Assembly (NCBI RefSeq): GCF_015240255.1
Contig: NZ_CP061205.1
Location: 186,001 to 250,000 of the forward strand
Length of the DNA stretch: 64,000 bases
From: Kordiimonas pumila
GTDB lineage: Bacteria; Pseudomonadota; Alphaproteobacteria; Sphingomonadales; Kordiimonadaceae
Direction of reading: 5' to 3'
The position numbers and the translations under genes were made by a program. This document shows positions 17,949 to 26,311 of the stretch, one piece after another. The notes under the pieces were generated by a model that was not told the origin of the DNA, searched no databases, and worked only from the letters and a program-made list of their open reading frames with translations. Each line of letters begins with the position of its first letter. Positions within the stretch are counted from its first letter, which is position 1.

Positions 17949-18015
17949 TGAACGATGTTCAATTGTTATTATTGCATTTGTGAACATTGTTCAATATAAA
18001 AATGAACACTGTTTA
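17949..18015. promoter_or_regulatory. Triple palindromic TetR operator
   Basis: Three copies of a 13-bp dyad TGAAC-N3/4-GTTCA lie in the 108-bp divergent intergenic region: TGAACGATGTTCA (17949-17961), TGAACATTGTTCA (17981-17993) and TGAACACTGTTTA (18003-18015). Their centres are 32 and 22 bp apart, about three and two helical turns, so all copies face the same side of the DNA. The third lies 17 bp before the TetR start codon, which fits autoregulation. Confidence 0.8.
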
Positions 18016-18032
18016 ATTTTATGGAGTTTCCA

Positions 18033-18638
18033 ATGGGCCGCAGATCTGACCATAGCCGCGACGAACTGTTTGAAATGGCACTGAATGCTGCAGAAAAAAT
18101 CGTTGAAAAAGAAGGGATTACATCTCTTACTGCACGGCGCGTATCAAAGGAAATCGGTTATTCTGTCGGCACCATATATAACCTGTTTGATAATTTGGAT
18201 GATTTGAGCTTGCACGTTAAAGCCCGCACGCTTGATGCGCTTTACGCCGTTATTAAAGATACTGTGCAGGGAAAAGATGTCACAGAAGACTTCCTTGCCT
18301 TAAGTGGTGCCTATTTCCAGTTCCTGACAGAGAACCCGAACACTTGGGGGTCTATTCTGGAGCGTGTCAGCGCGGACGGTAAGGCCCTGCCAAACTGGTA
18401 TCTGGAAAAAGTTGCGATGCCTTTCTCTGTTGTTGAGCGCGCCCTGATGCCTCTCTTTGTAGGCCAAGCTGACGCACAAGAAAAAGCGGAGTATGCAGCC
18501 CATACACTGTGGTGCGGCGTGCACGGCATTGCTGTTTTGGGTATGGAAAAAAGCTTGGAAGCCATGGGCAGCAAAGACGCAAAAGCTATGGCCGACTATA
18601 TGATTTTGACTTTCTTAAAAGGTTTAAAGCACTCATGA
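18033..18638 (+). CDS. TetR-family transcriptional regulator
   Basis: A 201-residue TetR-type repressor starting at ATG 18033 (MGRRSDHSRDELFEMALNAA), eight bases after GGAG. The helix-turn-helix covers residues about 30-55 (ITSLTARRVSKEIGYSVGTI, then YNLFDNLDDLSL). The C-terminal all-helical part is of the TetR_C/WHG kind with conserved HTLWCGVHGIAVLG. It is divergent from the DUF2339 membrane protein gene with three identical-type operators between, so it probably represses that gene and itself. The inducer is unknown; the hydrophobic C-terminal pocket could take a lipophilic ligand. Confidence 0.92.
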   Translation: MGRRSDHSRDELFEMALNAAEKIVEKEGITSLTARRVSKEIGYSVGTIYNLFDNLDDLSLHVKARTLDALYAVIKDTVQGKDVTEDFLALSGAYFQFLTENPNTWGSILERVSADGKALPNWYLEKVAMPFSVVERALMPLFVGQADAQEKAEYAAHTLWCGVHGIAVLGMEKSLEAMGSKDAKAMADYMILTFLKGLKHS

Positions 18639-18660
18639 ACAAGCCTCGCATAACCTTACA

Positions 18661-18860
18661 TTCATATTCCTAACATTAATTGCAGTAACATTACTGACAG
18701 TTACGGGTACAGGTCGAGGTCAACGACCAAATATACTAGCCCCAACAATGGGCGGTACACAACTCTGGACTGACGAAGCTTTAATAGGCGGCTAGCGTAT
18801 TCAACGGGACATAAATACAGGACGCTGCCGTTTACGTGGTAACCGCAATATACACCAAGC
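18661..18860 (+). pseudogene. Possible decayed gene remnant after the TetR gene
   Basis: The frame from 18661 reads as a hydrophobic N-terminal segment (FIFLTLIAVTLLTVTGTGRG), followed by QRPNILAPTMGGTQLWTDEA. TAG then stands at 18793, where a Trp codon (TGG) might be expected, and the frame continues as RIQRDINTGRCRLRG. This looks like a once-coding short exported protein or the start of a longer one. No start codon or ribosome site is preserved. The family is not identified with confidence. The alternative is a non-coding spacer. Confidence 0.35.
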
Positions 18861-18867
18861 ATTAGTA

Positions 18868-21800
18868 CTAACTCGCGTATTCATCGGCAAGAAGCTGGGC
18901 TGTTACATAATCGGTTTTGCCAGTTCCGAGGACAGGGATTTCGTCCACCACCTTGATATATTTTGGTAGCATAAGCCCTGACATGCCCTCGGCTTGCAAT
19001 TTGGCGGATACTTCACTGCCTTCTGCTCCCTTTCGCGTGGTTAGCAACACAAGCTGCTCACCCTTCTTGACATCAGATACAGCCACTACAGCATGGGCTT
19101 CATCAGGCCAAAGGTCAGAAACAACACCCTCAACAGCGGTTAGGGACACCATTTCACCGGCGACTTTAGCAAAGCGCTTGGCACGCCCTTTGATGGCAAC
19201 AAAGCCCTCTGTGTCAATCTCGACAATATCACCTGTGTCGTACCAGCCACCCTCAGGCTTCTCTAAAACACCTGGCTTATCAACTCGCAGATAACCCATC
19301 ATAATGTTAGGGCCGGTTACAACCAATTTGCCGCCCTCCTCAATGCCCGGTACCGGCTCAAGCTTGTACTGGATTCCCGGCAGCAGCCGCCCAACAGTAT
19401 CCTGCTTTATATGCATTGGTGTGTTCACTGCGAGCACGGGCGATGTTTCAGTGGCTCCGTACCCTTCGAAAATACGTACACCAAATTTATTTGCATACAG
19501 GCGGCGGGTTTCCGGTTTTAGCTTTTCTGCCCCCGCGAACACATAGCGCATGGAATAGAAGTCATAGGCATGGGCAAAGCGGGCGTAACCAGAGAGGAAT
19601 GTATCTGTCCCGAACATAATAGTGGAATTTGTTTCATAAACCAGCTCTGGCACTATTCGGTAATGAAGCGGGGACGGATACAAAAATACCTTCAAGCCAG
19701 AGAGAACAGGCAAAAGCAAACCACCTGTCAGACCGAATGAATGAAAAATCGGCAAAGCGTTAAAGACCGTGTCAGAGGGTGTGAAGTCAACTATGGCGGA
19801 AAGCTGCAAACGGTTTGACTGGATGTTCTTATGGCTCAAGACCACGCCTTTCGGCATACCTTCAGAGCCTGACGTAAATAACACCACCCCAGCTTCGTCT
19901 GGTTTAGTACCTTGGCTCATACGGTGGTGCCAAAACTCAGGCGATAAACGCGCAATTAGGGCAAACAGCTTATCGCCAAGCCCCACCTTTTCCTTAATGT
20001 CTTCCAGATACACCAGCCTGTATTTATCTGATAGCACCGCAGCTATATCTTCCATTCCACCCGCTTCAATGAAACGCTTTGACGTTAGAATGGTTTTAAT
20101 TTCTGCCGCCGTACAAGCTGCCTTAATATTTTTGACACCCGTTGAATAATTCAGCATGGCAGGTACACGACCATAGGCTTGCAATGCAAAAAAGGTCACA
20201 ACGGCACCAACACTGTTTGGCAAAAAGAGGCCAACAATTTCACGCGGTTTAGTGTTCTTCTTTAATCTTCGCCCTAGCGCAAAAGAACCAAGAATAAGCT
20301 TTTTGTAATTGACCGGATTACGTTCAATATCCTCAAGAACAACTTGCTTACCGCCGTGTACACTGCGCGCGTCGATCAAGCTTTCAAAGAGCGTGCGGTC
20401 CGTGTTGCTCGTTGTAAACATCAGGTTTGACATCTGGTTATAAAGGGCTTCAGCAAGCCACTGCCGCCTGCCACGAGCAGACAAGCCCTCTGGTGCCTCA
20501 AACCGAACTGGTGGCTGAATATTGAGAGTGATCTTAGGGAACCAGCGCAAGCGCAGCACACCCTTAAGCCTTGAAAAAGGGGTGAACTGAGCACCCTCAA
20601 TACGAATAGGGAGTATAGGAGCGTGCGCCAAATGCGCAATCGTTCCCGGCCCTTCGTACACTTTCATCAACGCGCCTGTAACCGTTAACCGTCCCTCAGG
20701 AAAGATAACAATACGGCGACCCTTCTTGACCTCTTTCACCAGTGACTTGGTCGCCATCGGGTTTGTGGGATCAAGTGTTAACAGATCAAAGAGAATGAAA
20801 GCCGGGCGAACCCACCATTTTTGGGCAATGTGGGTATTGATTGCAAAAGTAAGCTGATGCGGGATAAATGCTCCCAGCAAAAGCCCGTCCAGAAAGCTGG
20901 TATGGTTCGCGATAATGACCGTCTTGTTAGAAACTTTTTGATAGTTCTCCAACCCTTTCACCTCAACACGGTAAAAGGTTTTTAAAAGGGTTCGCACAAT
21001 CGACTGCACAAGGTCTTGCGGTAATAGCTGTACGATATAAACAGCTACAAATGTGCTGAATATGCCAACAACAAGAAACATAGCTGGAATAGAAAAACCA
21101 ATGCCCGTCAATACTGCTGTGATAACAGCAGACGCGACCATAAATAAAGCGTTGAGAATATTGTTTGCAGCTATCACCCGTGCCCTGATTGGCTTGGGGC
21201 TGCGAGCCTGCAAAATAGCATAAAGCGGGACAATATAAATACCACCTGCAATAGCCGCCCCCAGCATATCAACTAGAATACGCCAGCTTGCCGGCATCGC
21301 AAGAAACTCAGCCACGGTAAGGAGGCCTCCACCCTCTGGCGCAAGGCGATTGCTCGCAAAATACATATCGATACAGAAAATTGCCATCACCACGGCTGCA
21401 ATGGGGACAAAACGAGCTGACACCATGCCTTTCAAGAGGCGGTTACAAACAAGCGACCCGACCGCGATACCAATCGAGAAAAGTGCAAGAAACAAAGTAA
21501 CTAGAGCTTCTTCTGCCCCGATGGTTTTCTGCGCATACGCCGGGAACAGTGTGAGGAACGTAGCACCCACAAACCAGAACCAACTGATACCGAGAATAGC
21601 ATGATATAGAACTTCTCGCTTTTTCACCTGACCAACGATAGCAACTGTTTCACTGATAAAGTTCCAGTTTATCTTCAAGTCCGGCATACCAGCAGACGCT
21701 GCAGGAATTTTTCGAGCCGCCACATACCCGCCCACAGCCACAAGGATTAAAAGTACCGAGACTATTTCCTTACCCCCTGGGGCTTGAACCACCAACCCCA

Positions 21801-22290
21801 TGATGGTTCCGATGAGAATGGACAGGAATGTGCCCATTTCAATGAGGGCGTTACCACCAATGAGTTCTTCTTCCTTCAAGTGGTCAGGCAATATCCCATA
21901 CTTCAGTGGTCCAAAGAATGTGGACTGGGCCCCCATAAGGAACAAAACCGCGAGTAACATATAGGTATTTGAAAACAGAAAGCCGATAGCTGCGAGCACC
22001 ATCAAGGCTACCTCTAACATCTTGATACGACGTATGAGGCCCGACTTTTCCATCTTATCCGCCAGTTGCCCGGCAAGTGCAGAAAACAGAAAGAAAGGCA
22101 AAATAAAGAGGCCTGCAGCAACTGTGCCCAGCAGTTCAGGCTCTACCTGCATCTCGGCAGCGACCACATAGGTGAAAAGAAGAATTAATGAGTTTTTGAA
22201 AAGATTATCATTAAAAGCACCCAAGAACTGGGTCACAAATAACGGTAAAAAGCGCTTCTTCTTTAAAAGCTCTAACTGTGGCTCGGCCAT
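18868..22290 (-). CDS. aas: LplT-Aas fusion: lysophospholipid transporter / acyl-ACP synthetase-acyltransferase
   Basis: An 1140-residue three-part membrane protein. Residues about 1-410 are a 12-helix MFS permease of the LplT type (FLPLFVTQFLGAFNDNLFKN). Residues about 430-640 are an acyltransferase with HX4D in IIANHTSFLDG and the substrate motif IFPEGRLTV. Residues about 680-1135 are an AMP-forming acyl-ACP synthetase with GVVLFTSGSEGMPKGVVLSH, YGATETSP and WYDTGDIVEID. The three activities flip lysophosphatidylethanolamine inwards and re-acylate it, repairing damaged phospholipid. In E. coli LplT and Aas are separate genes; here they are one chain, as in a number of other proteobacteria. 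The start at 22290 follows GGGGGAGG. Confidence 0.92.
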   Translation of the reverse strand: MAEPQLELLKKKRFLPLFVTQFLGAFNDNLFKNSLILLFTYVVAAEMQVEPELLGTVAAGLFILPFFLFSALAGQLADKMEKSGLIRRIKMLEVALMVLAAIGFLFSNTYMLLAVLFLMGAQSTFFGPLKYGILPDHLKEEELIGGNALIEMGTFLSILIGTIMGLVVQAPGGKEIVSVLLILVAVGGYVAARKIPAASAGMPDLKINWNFISETVAIVGQVKKREVLYHAILGISWFWFVGATFLTLFPAYAQKTIGAEEALVTLFLALFSIGIAVGSLVCNRLLKGMVSARFVPIAAVVMAIFCIDMYFASNRLAPEGGGLLTVAEFLAMPASWRILVDMLGAAIAGGIYIVPLYAILQARSPKPIRARVIAANNILNALFMVASAVITAVLTGIGFSIPAMFLVVGIFSTFVAVYIVQLLPQDLVQSIVRTLLKTFYRVEVKGLENYQKVSNKTVIIANHTSFLDGLLLGAFIPHQLTFAINTHIAQKWWVRPAFILFDLLTLDPTNPMATKSLVKEVKKGRRIVIFPEGRLTVTGALMKVYEGPGTIAHLAHAPILPIRIEGAQFTPFSRLKGVLRLRWFPKITLNIQPPVRFEAPEGLSARGRRQWLAEALYNQMSNLMFTTSNTDRTLFESLIDARSVHGGKQVVLEDIERNPVNYKKLILGSFALGRRLKKNTKPREIVGLFLPNSVGAVVTFFALQAYGRVPAMLNYSTGVKNIKAACTAAEIKTILTSKRFIEAGGMEDIAAVLSDKYRLVYLEDIKEKVGLGDKLFALIARLSPEFWHHRMSQGTKPDEAGVVLFTSGSEGMPKGVVLSHKNIQSNRLQLSAIVDFTPSDTVFNALPIFHSFGLTGGLLLPVLSGLKVFLYPSPLHYRIVPELVYETNSTIMFGTDTFLSGYARFAHAYDFYSMRYVFAGAEKLKPETRRLYANKFGVRIFEGYGATETSPVLAVNTPMHIKQDTVGRLLPGIQYKLEPVPGIEEGGKLVVTGPNIMMGYLRVDKPGVLEKPEGGWYDTGDIVEIDTEGFVAIKGRAKRFAKVAGEMVSLTAVEGVVSDLWPDEAHAVVAVSDVKKGEQLVLLTTRKGAEGSEVSAKLQAEGMSGLMLPKYIKVVDEIPVLGTGKTDYVTAQLLADEYAS

Positions 22291-22503
22291 AACGGCTTGC
22301 CTCCCCCAATATTAACACATTCAAAACACTCTAAAAAGTCTTTCCAGCATACGCAAACTATATAAACGCATAAGCCTTTCTATACTTTGAAATATTTATT
22401 AGAGTAGCCCATGTTCTGAATTGATTATGGTTCTTAAATTTAATCATATGTAGGTTGGTAAAGTACACCAAACAATTACAAACGATCCAAGTGGGGAGGA
22501 TCA

Positions 22504-24402
22504 ATGCGACATATTGTTTATGCGATCACGTTTAGTTTTCTTTTTTGCTTTCAACTTCATGCGCAAGAGACACCAGCCCTTGATAAGGCATTAGAAGAGA
22601 TAGGCGCACCTCAAAGCACAGTGAATAAAGTCAAACACCTAGACAAGTTCCTTTTTTCGCAAGATCAAGCAACGTTTTCAGGGCTGGCGCAAAGAAGCCC
22701 TTATGATCAGTATGGCGGGCGGCAACGTTTAGCATTTGCTGGCAATATCAGCTCTAATGAACGCTTTTTGACAACTATCGTAGATGACTTGGGCAAAGAA
22801 TTATTTCCTCAACAAATCATTATGGATGCTCCCCAAACAGACGCTGACATTCTAGTGGTTGGAGTTTTCGATATAGCAAATTCAGAGACACCTGAATTTA
22901 AACAAAAATATAGAAGCTTTACAGAGGTCCGAGAAAGCCAAGAGCAAGACAGTTTTACAACATCTGATAATACATGCCGTGTAATACGAACACGTAGCGA
23001 TAACACGATCATTCGTACTCTCATTATAGCTCTCAGGGATAACCTTAACCACTTAACTGGACGCAAGCAGAGTTCAATAGGATCATGCATTAACCGTGGC
23101 CACTATTATCACTTCGGGTACTCGAACGTAGCTAAATATGGGCGGAAACAGTTTGCTGTTAATGCTCTCGGTAGCCCTCACATTGCTATGGCAAAAGAAT
23201 ACCAGCCCCCCTTCTCAACACTTTTAACGAATGGACAGTATATTGGGGCCACTAGGCTAGAGCTTCTAAAGGCGATTGCGCAAACAGAGTTCAAAAGTGA
23301 AACCCCTTCGGCAATACAGGCTGTTGACGATCAAGCTGAAGGTCGAGACTACAGAGGAACAACCCTTGGTGATACACGCATTAAAGGGCCTAATGAAACT
23401 ACGCGAGAATATGATCGCTGGGCGTTCAAAAAAGGCCAAGATCGGCTCATATCAAGAAACAACAATATTACTCAGAGCTATTATACTGGTACATTGAACC
23501 ATAATAATGATCTTATTGCTTTTAATCATACTTATCTCAGTGCAGTTACTTTTTCCGGCAATTTACTAGAAGCTGGAATAGCTGAAGTGGCGGACCTAAT
23601 GATCATTGGGTTAGGCGATATTTCCGAATTTGATACTGCCCCTTTTAGGGAGAAATATGCGCCCTTTTTCCCATCTAAATACCAGCAAGATGAAATACGC
23701 CCTGTAAGTTTAGATGGGAAATGTGTGCTAATTCGCGCTCGTAAGGTAAACACTGTCATCTCGACTATTGTAGGGGTAGAAACAAACTTACATAAAGAAA
23801 CTAAAAACAGTGGCCTTACGCCGGATAAAGTCATTGATTGCATAAATCGTGGACACTATTTCCATTATGGCTTTTCAAACATTGGATACCAAGCGGCTAA
23901 CACGTTTGGGACTTTCCGCATTGACACAGACTTACCCTTCAATGACGGAAGAGGCTATACCCTGCCATCAGACATTAAAGTGACCCCGCCTCGCCTGATG
24001 GCTGATAGAAAAACTGCTGGTAGTAAACGTAAAAATGTACTGATCGCATATAGAAATGAGATCTGGCCTGAAGGAAAAAACAAATTCACCACCATTAATG
24101 GTAATACTGTAAATACATTCACTGTTGAGAAAATAACCCCTCCTAGTAGATCTCATTACCCGGAGAGTCCTGAGGTAAAAGAGGCTAAGCTGGCATACCA
24201 TGCTGCCATTAATGAGTTGATGGAATTTGCTAGACAGAAGAAAGCCTTAATTGCAGCAAACCCAAGCGCTTATGATCCTGAAGCCAGAAGCCAAGCATAC
24301 CTTGACCTAGAGCGTGAAGCACAAGAGATGTACAAAAAAGTTGAAGGCTTAGAAGCAATATATAAAGCGCTCTCTAGAGCACAGATGGAAGGCAAGAAGT
24401 AG
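22504..24402 (+). CDS. Secreted protein of unknown function with an internal duplication
   Basis: A 632-residue protein with a signal peptide (MRHIVYAITFSFLFCFQLHA) and a GGGGAGG ribosome site. I do not recognise the family. Two copies of one domain are visible, at about residues 80-212 and 315-465. Each has a run like ADILVVGVFDI or ADLMIIGLGDI, then PEFKQKY or APFREKY, a first Cys (NTCRVIRTR / GKCVLIRAR), and a close such as SCINRGHYYHFGYSN / DCINRGHYFHYGFSN. Two Cys per copy could form a disulphide. The Cys-rich close faintly recalls DUF2927, which is only a guess. The C terminus is a charged coiled coil. It lies 9 bp before the next gene, with which it probably forms an operon. Confidence 0.75.
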   Translation: MRHIVYAITFSFLFCFQLHAQETPALDKALEEIGAPQSTVNKVKHLDKFLFSQDQATFSGLAQRSPYDQYGGRQRLAFAGNISSNERFLTTIVDDLGKELFPQQIIMDAPQTDADILVVGVFDIANSETPEFKQKYRSFTEVRESQEQDSFTTSDNTCRVIRTRSDNTIIRTLIIALRDNLNHLTGRKQSSIGSCINRGHYYHFGYSNVAKYGRKQFAVNALGSPHIAMAKEYQPPFSTLLTNGQYIGATRLELLKAIAQTEFKSETPSAIQAVDDQAEGRDYRGTTLGDTRIKGPNETTREYDRWAFKKGQDRLISRNNNITQSYYTGTLNHNNDLIAFNHTYLSAVTFSGNLLEAGIAEVADLMIIGLGDISEFDTAPFREKYAPFFPSKYQQDEIRPVSLDGKCVLIRARKVNTVISTIVGVETNLHKETKNSGLTPDKVIDCINRGHYFHYGFSNIGYQAANTFGTFRIDTDLPFNDGRGYTLPSDIKVTPPRLMADRKTAGSKRKNVLIAYRNEIWPEGKNKFTTINGNTVNTFTVEKITPPSRSHYPESPEVKEAKLAYHAAINELMEFARQKKALIAANPSAYDPEARSQAYLDLEREAQEMYKKVEGLEAIYKALSRAQMEGKK

Positions 24403-24411
24403 TAGGGATTT

Positions 24412-26199
24412 ATGTTACTCAAAAAACACCTTAAATGGCTCACCAGCTTAAGTTTTGCCCTTTTATTTGGCTGCAATGAAAAAGACCATGTGCAAGGTCA
24501 GCCTGTTGACTTGATCACTGCTGTTTTGGAGGAATCCCTCACTGATATTCCTGACTGGCAGGATAATGACGCTCTGACAAAATCGATGCTTTATAGTTAC
24601 ATGGCTGCCGAACAATGTACGAAAGCAGTCGAAGTCACTAAGTTCTTATTGAACCCAAAAAACAAAGATACTTTAGACCATGTTTCTGCGGCCAAAAAAC
24701 ACCAGCAATTGACGGCTGGGTTTAAAGTTTTTCCTCCTCGCCGTACCCCTGGCCCATGTTTTGATGACGTGGCCAAGACTATTTATGGAAACATGGAAGT
24801 GTTTCTTCCCACATATCTGGACGCAGCTTCTGGTGTGTTGGAAGAGATAGCAGAGACATATCGTAGATTTGGCGAAGATGAAAAAGCTGAAGGGGCCTTA
24901 TCACTAATCCATACTTTACCTTGGCCCATCCAAGATGGAGTACAAACCAAAAGAAGCTCCTATAGAAGTTTGTTGCCTCAAGTAACAGCTTTCTACGACA
25001 GAGGGGAAAAGGATCAAGCGGTAAGCCTTCTTAAAAAGATTTGGTTTGATGAATTGCCAAACTACCAAGCTCCCAGTGGTTATGAATTGGAATATGTAGC
25101 TAGAGAGGCTCTAAGACTGCGTGAATATGCTCTGTATTTTAAAATGATTGAGGGCTACGAAAAGTCTAAATGGGTAAATGTAAACTCAAACATTTATACA
25201 AAGGATGCGCTACTTCATGCACCAACCGATATAGCCTACAAAATTGTAGCCCTTAGTGATCCAAAAAACAGATCAAAAAGTAAACTGCCAATCTTCTTTG
25301 AAAAATATGCTTACGAAAACCCATCAAACATCAAAGAAATAGCACCTAATTTATTTAAATGGATAATGGACCCTTTGCGAAGAGCGCGAGCCCAAGCCTT
25401 TTATGGTGGGTGGCTTGGGCATGGTGGCGACACAGATGGGAAAGCATGGTGTGAAACAGCTCCAAAAACTGCAAAGCTAGCCGAAAAATACGGTTCCAAA
25501 CCAGATGAATTCCATGAACACCATTTAATACGCGCTTTAGGGTTTTGTGCCTTTGGTACTGGTGGCATTAGTAGTGTCCAGGCCCTTGCTGAACAACGCT
25601 TTAGTAATAAATATAAAAGCGCTATCGCAGGTGGAGCCAGTGTTATGGCTTTACACGATCAAGATTGGGATAATTTCACGGAACTACTCAAGCTTACTAT
25701 AAATACTGATGAGCAACACTTGGCATGGTTAAATCTATTAAACATCGTGCAAAATAATCACTCATATACAGTTCCGGTCAGTGTCGTAAAATTGCTGAAT
25801 GAACAGATAAAAAGACATAAGAAGCAACTTGCGAGAACACAATTACAGAAACTACAATTCCTGATTTCTCCCTATTCAGAGCAAATAGAATTACTGACAA
25901 ATCAATTAAAATCAGCACAAGAGAATGAGCAGCATAAGCTGCGTCTAAAACTAGCGTCCACCATACACCAGAGTGGTGACAAGGCAGCCGCTATGGAGAT
26001 TTTAGAAGAATTATCAGAACAAGCACTGATGTCACAAAACCCCCAACAATTGATAGATGTAATCAGCAATATAGGGCAAATGGGCAGTTGGCCACGAGCA
26101 GTTTCCATACTTAAAAAGGCTAAAGACCCTAACTTTCGGGCTCAGGCATCAATACTTTTATTAACGATAGTAGATACCCCTCTTAAAATCCTGAATTAA
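24412..26199 (+). CDS. Putative TPR-like lipoprotein
   Basis: A 595-residue protein of unknown function starting nine bases after the previous gene. The N terminus (MLLKKHLKWLTSLSFALLFG) runs into Cys-Asn at residue 21, a likely lipobox (LLFGC), so it is probably a lipoprotein. The remainder is almost wholly helical with loosely repeated 34-residue-like units (ETYRRFGEDEKAEGALSLIH; YDRGEKDQAVSLLKKIW; IHQSGDKAAAMEILEELSEQ), typical of TPR/Sel1-type scaffolds. The codon use and AT-rich composition match the upstream gene. It may act as a periplasm-facing scaffold with that protein or with the S9 peptidases beside it. Confidence 0.7.
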   Translation: MLLKKHLKWLTSLSFALLFGCNEKDHVQGQPVDLITAVLEESLTDIPDWQDNDALTKSMLYSYMAAEQCTKAVEVTKFLLNPKNKDTLDHVSAAKKHQQLTAGFKVFPPRRTPGPCFDDVAKTIYGNMEVFLPTYLDAASGVLEEIAETYRRFGEDEKAEGALSLIHTLPWPIQDGVQTKRSSYRSLLPQVTAFYDRGEKDQAVSLLKKIWFDELPNYQAPSGYELEYVAREALRLREYALYFKMIEGYEKSKWVNVNSNIYTKDALLHAPTDIAYKIVALSDPKNRSKSKLPIFFEKYAYENPSNIKEIAPNLFKWIMDPLRRARAQAFYGGWLGHGGDTDGKAWCETAPKTAKLAEKYGSKPDEFHEHHLIRALGFCAFGTGGISSVQALAEQRFSNKYKSAIAGGASVMALHDQDWDNFTELLKLTINTDEQHLAWLNLLNIVQNNHSYTVPVSVVKLLNEQIKRHKKQLARTQLQKLQFLISPYSEQIELLTNQLKSAQENEQHKLRLKLASTIHQSGDKAAAMEILEELSEQALMSQNPQQLIDVISNIGQMGSWPRAVSILKKAKDPNFRAQASILLLTIVDTPLKILN

Positions 26200-26311
26200 C
26201 CAGAGTGATCGAAAATTACTCAAAATCTTTGCTCTGCTACACACAGTTCAGGCTTGCGCTCACACGAATAACCAGTAACTTCAAATGTGTGTAATTTGGG
26301 GGTTAACATTG

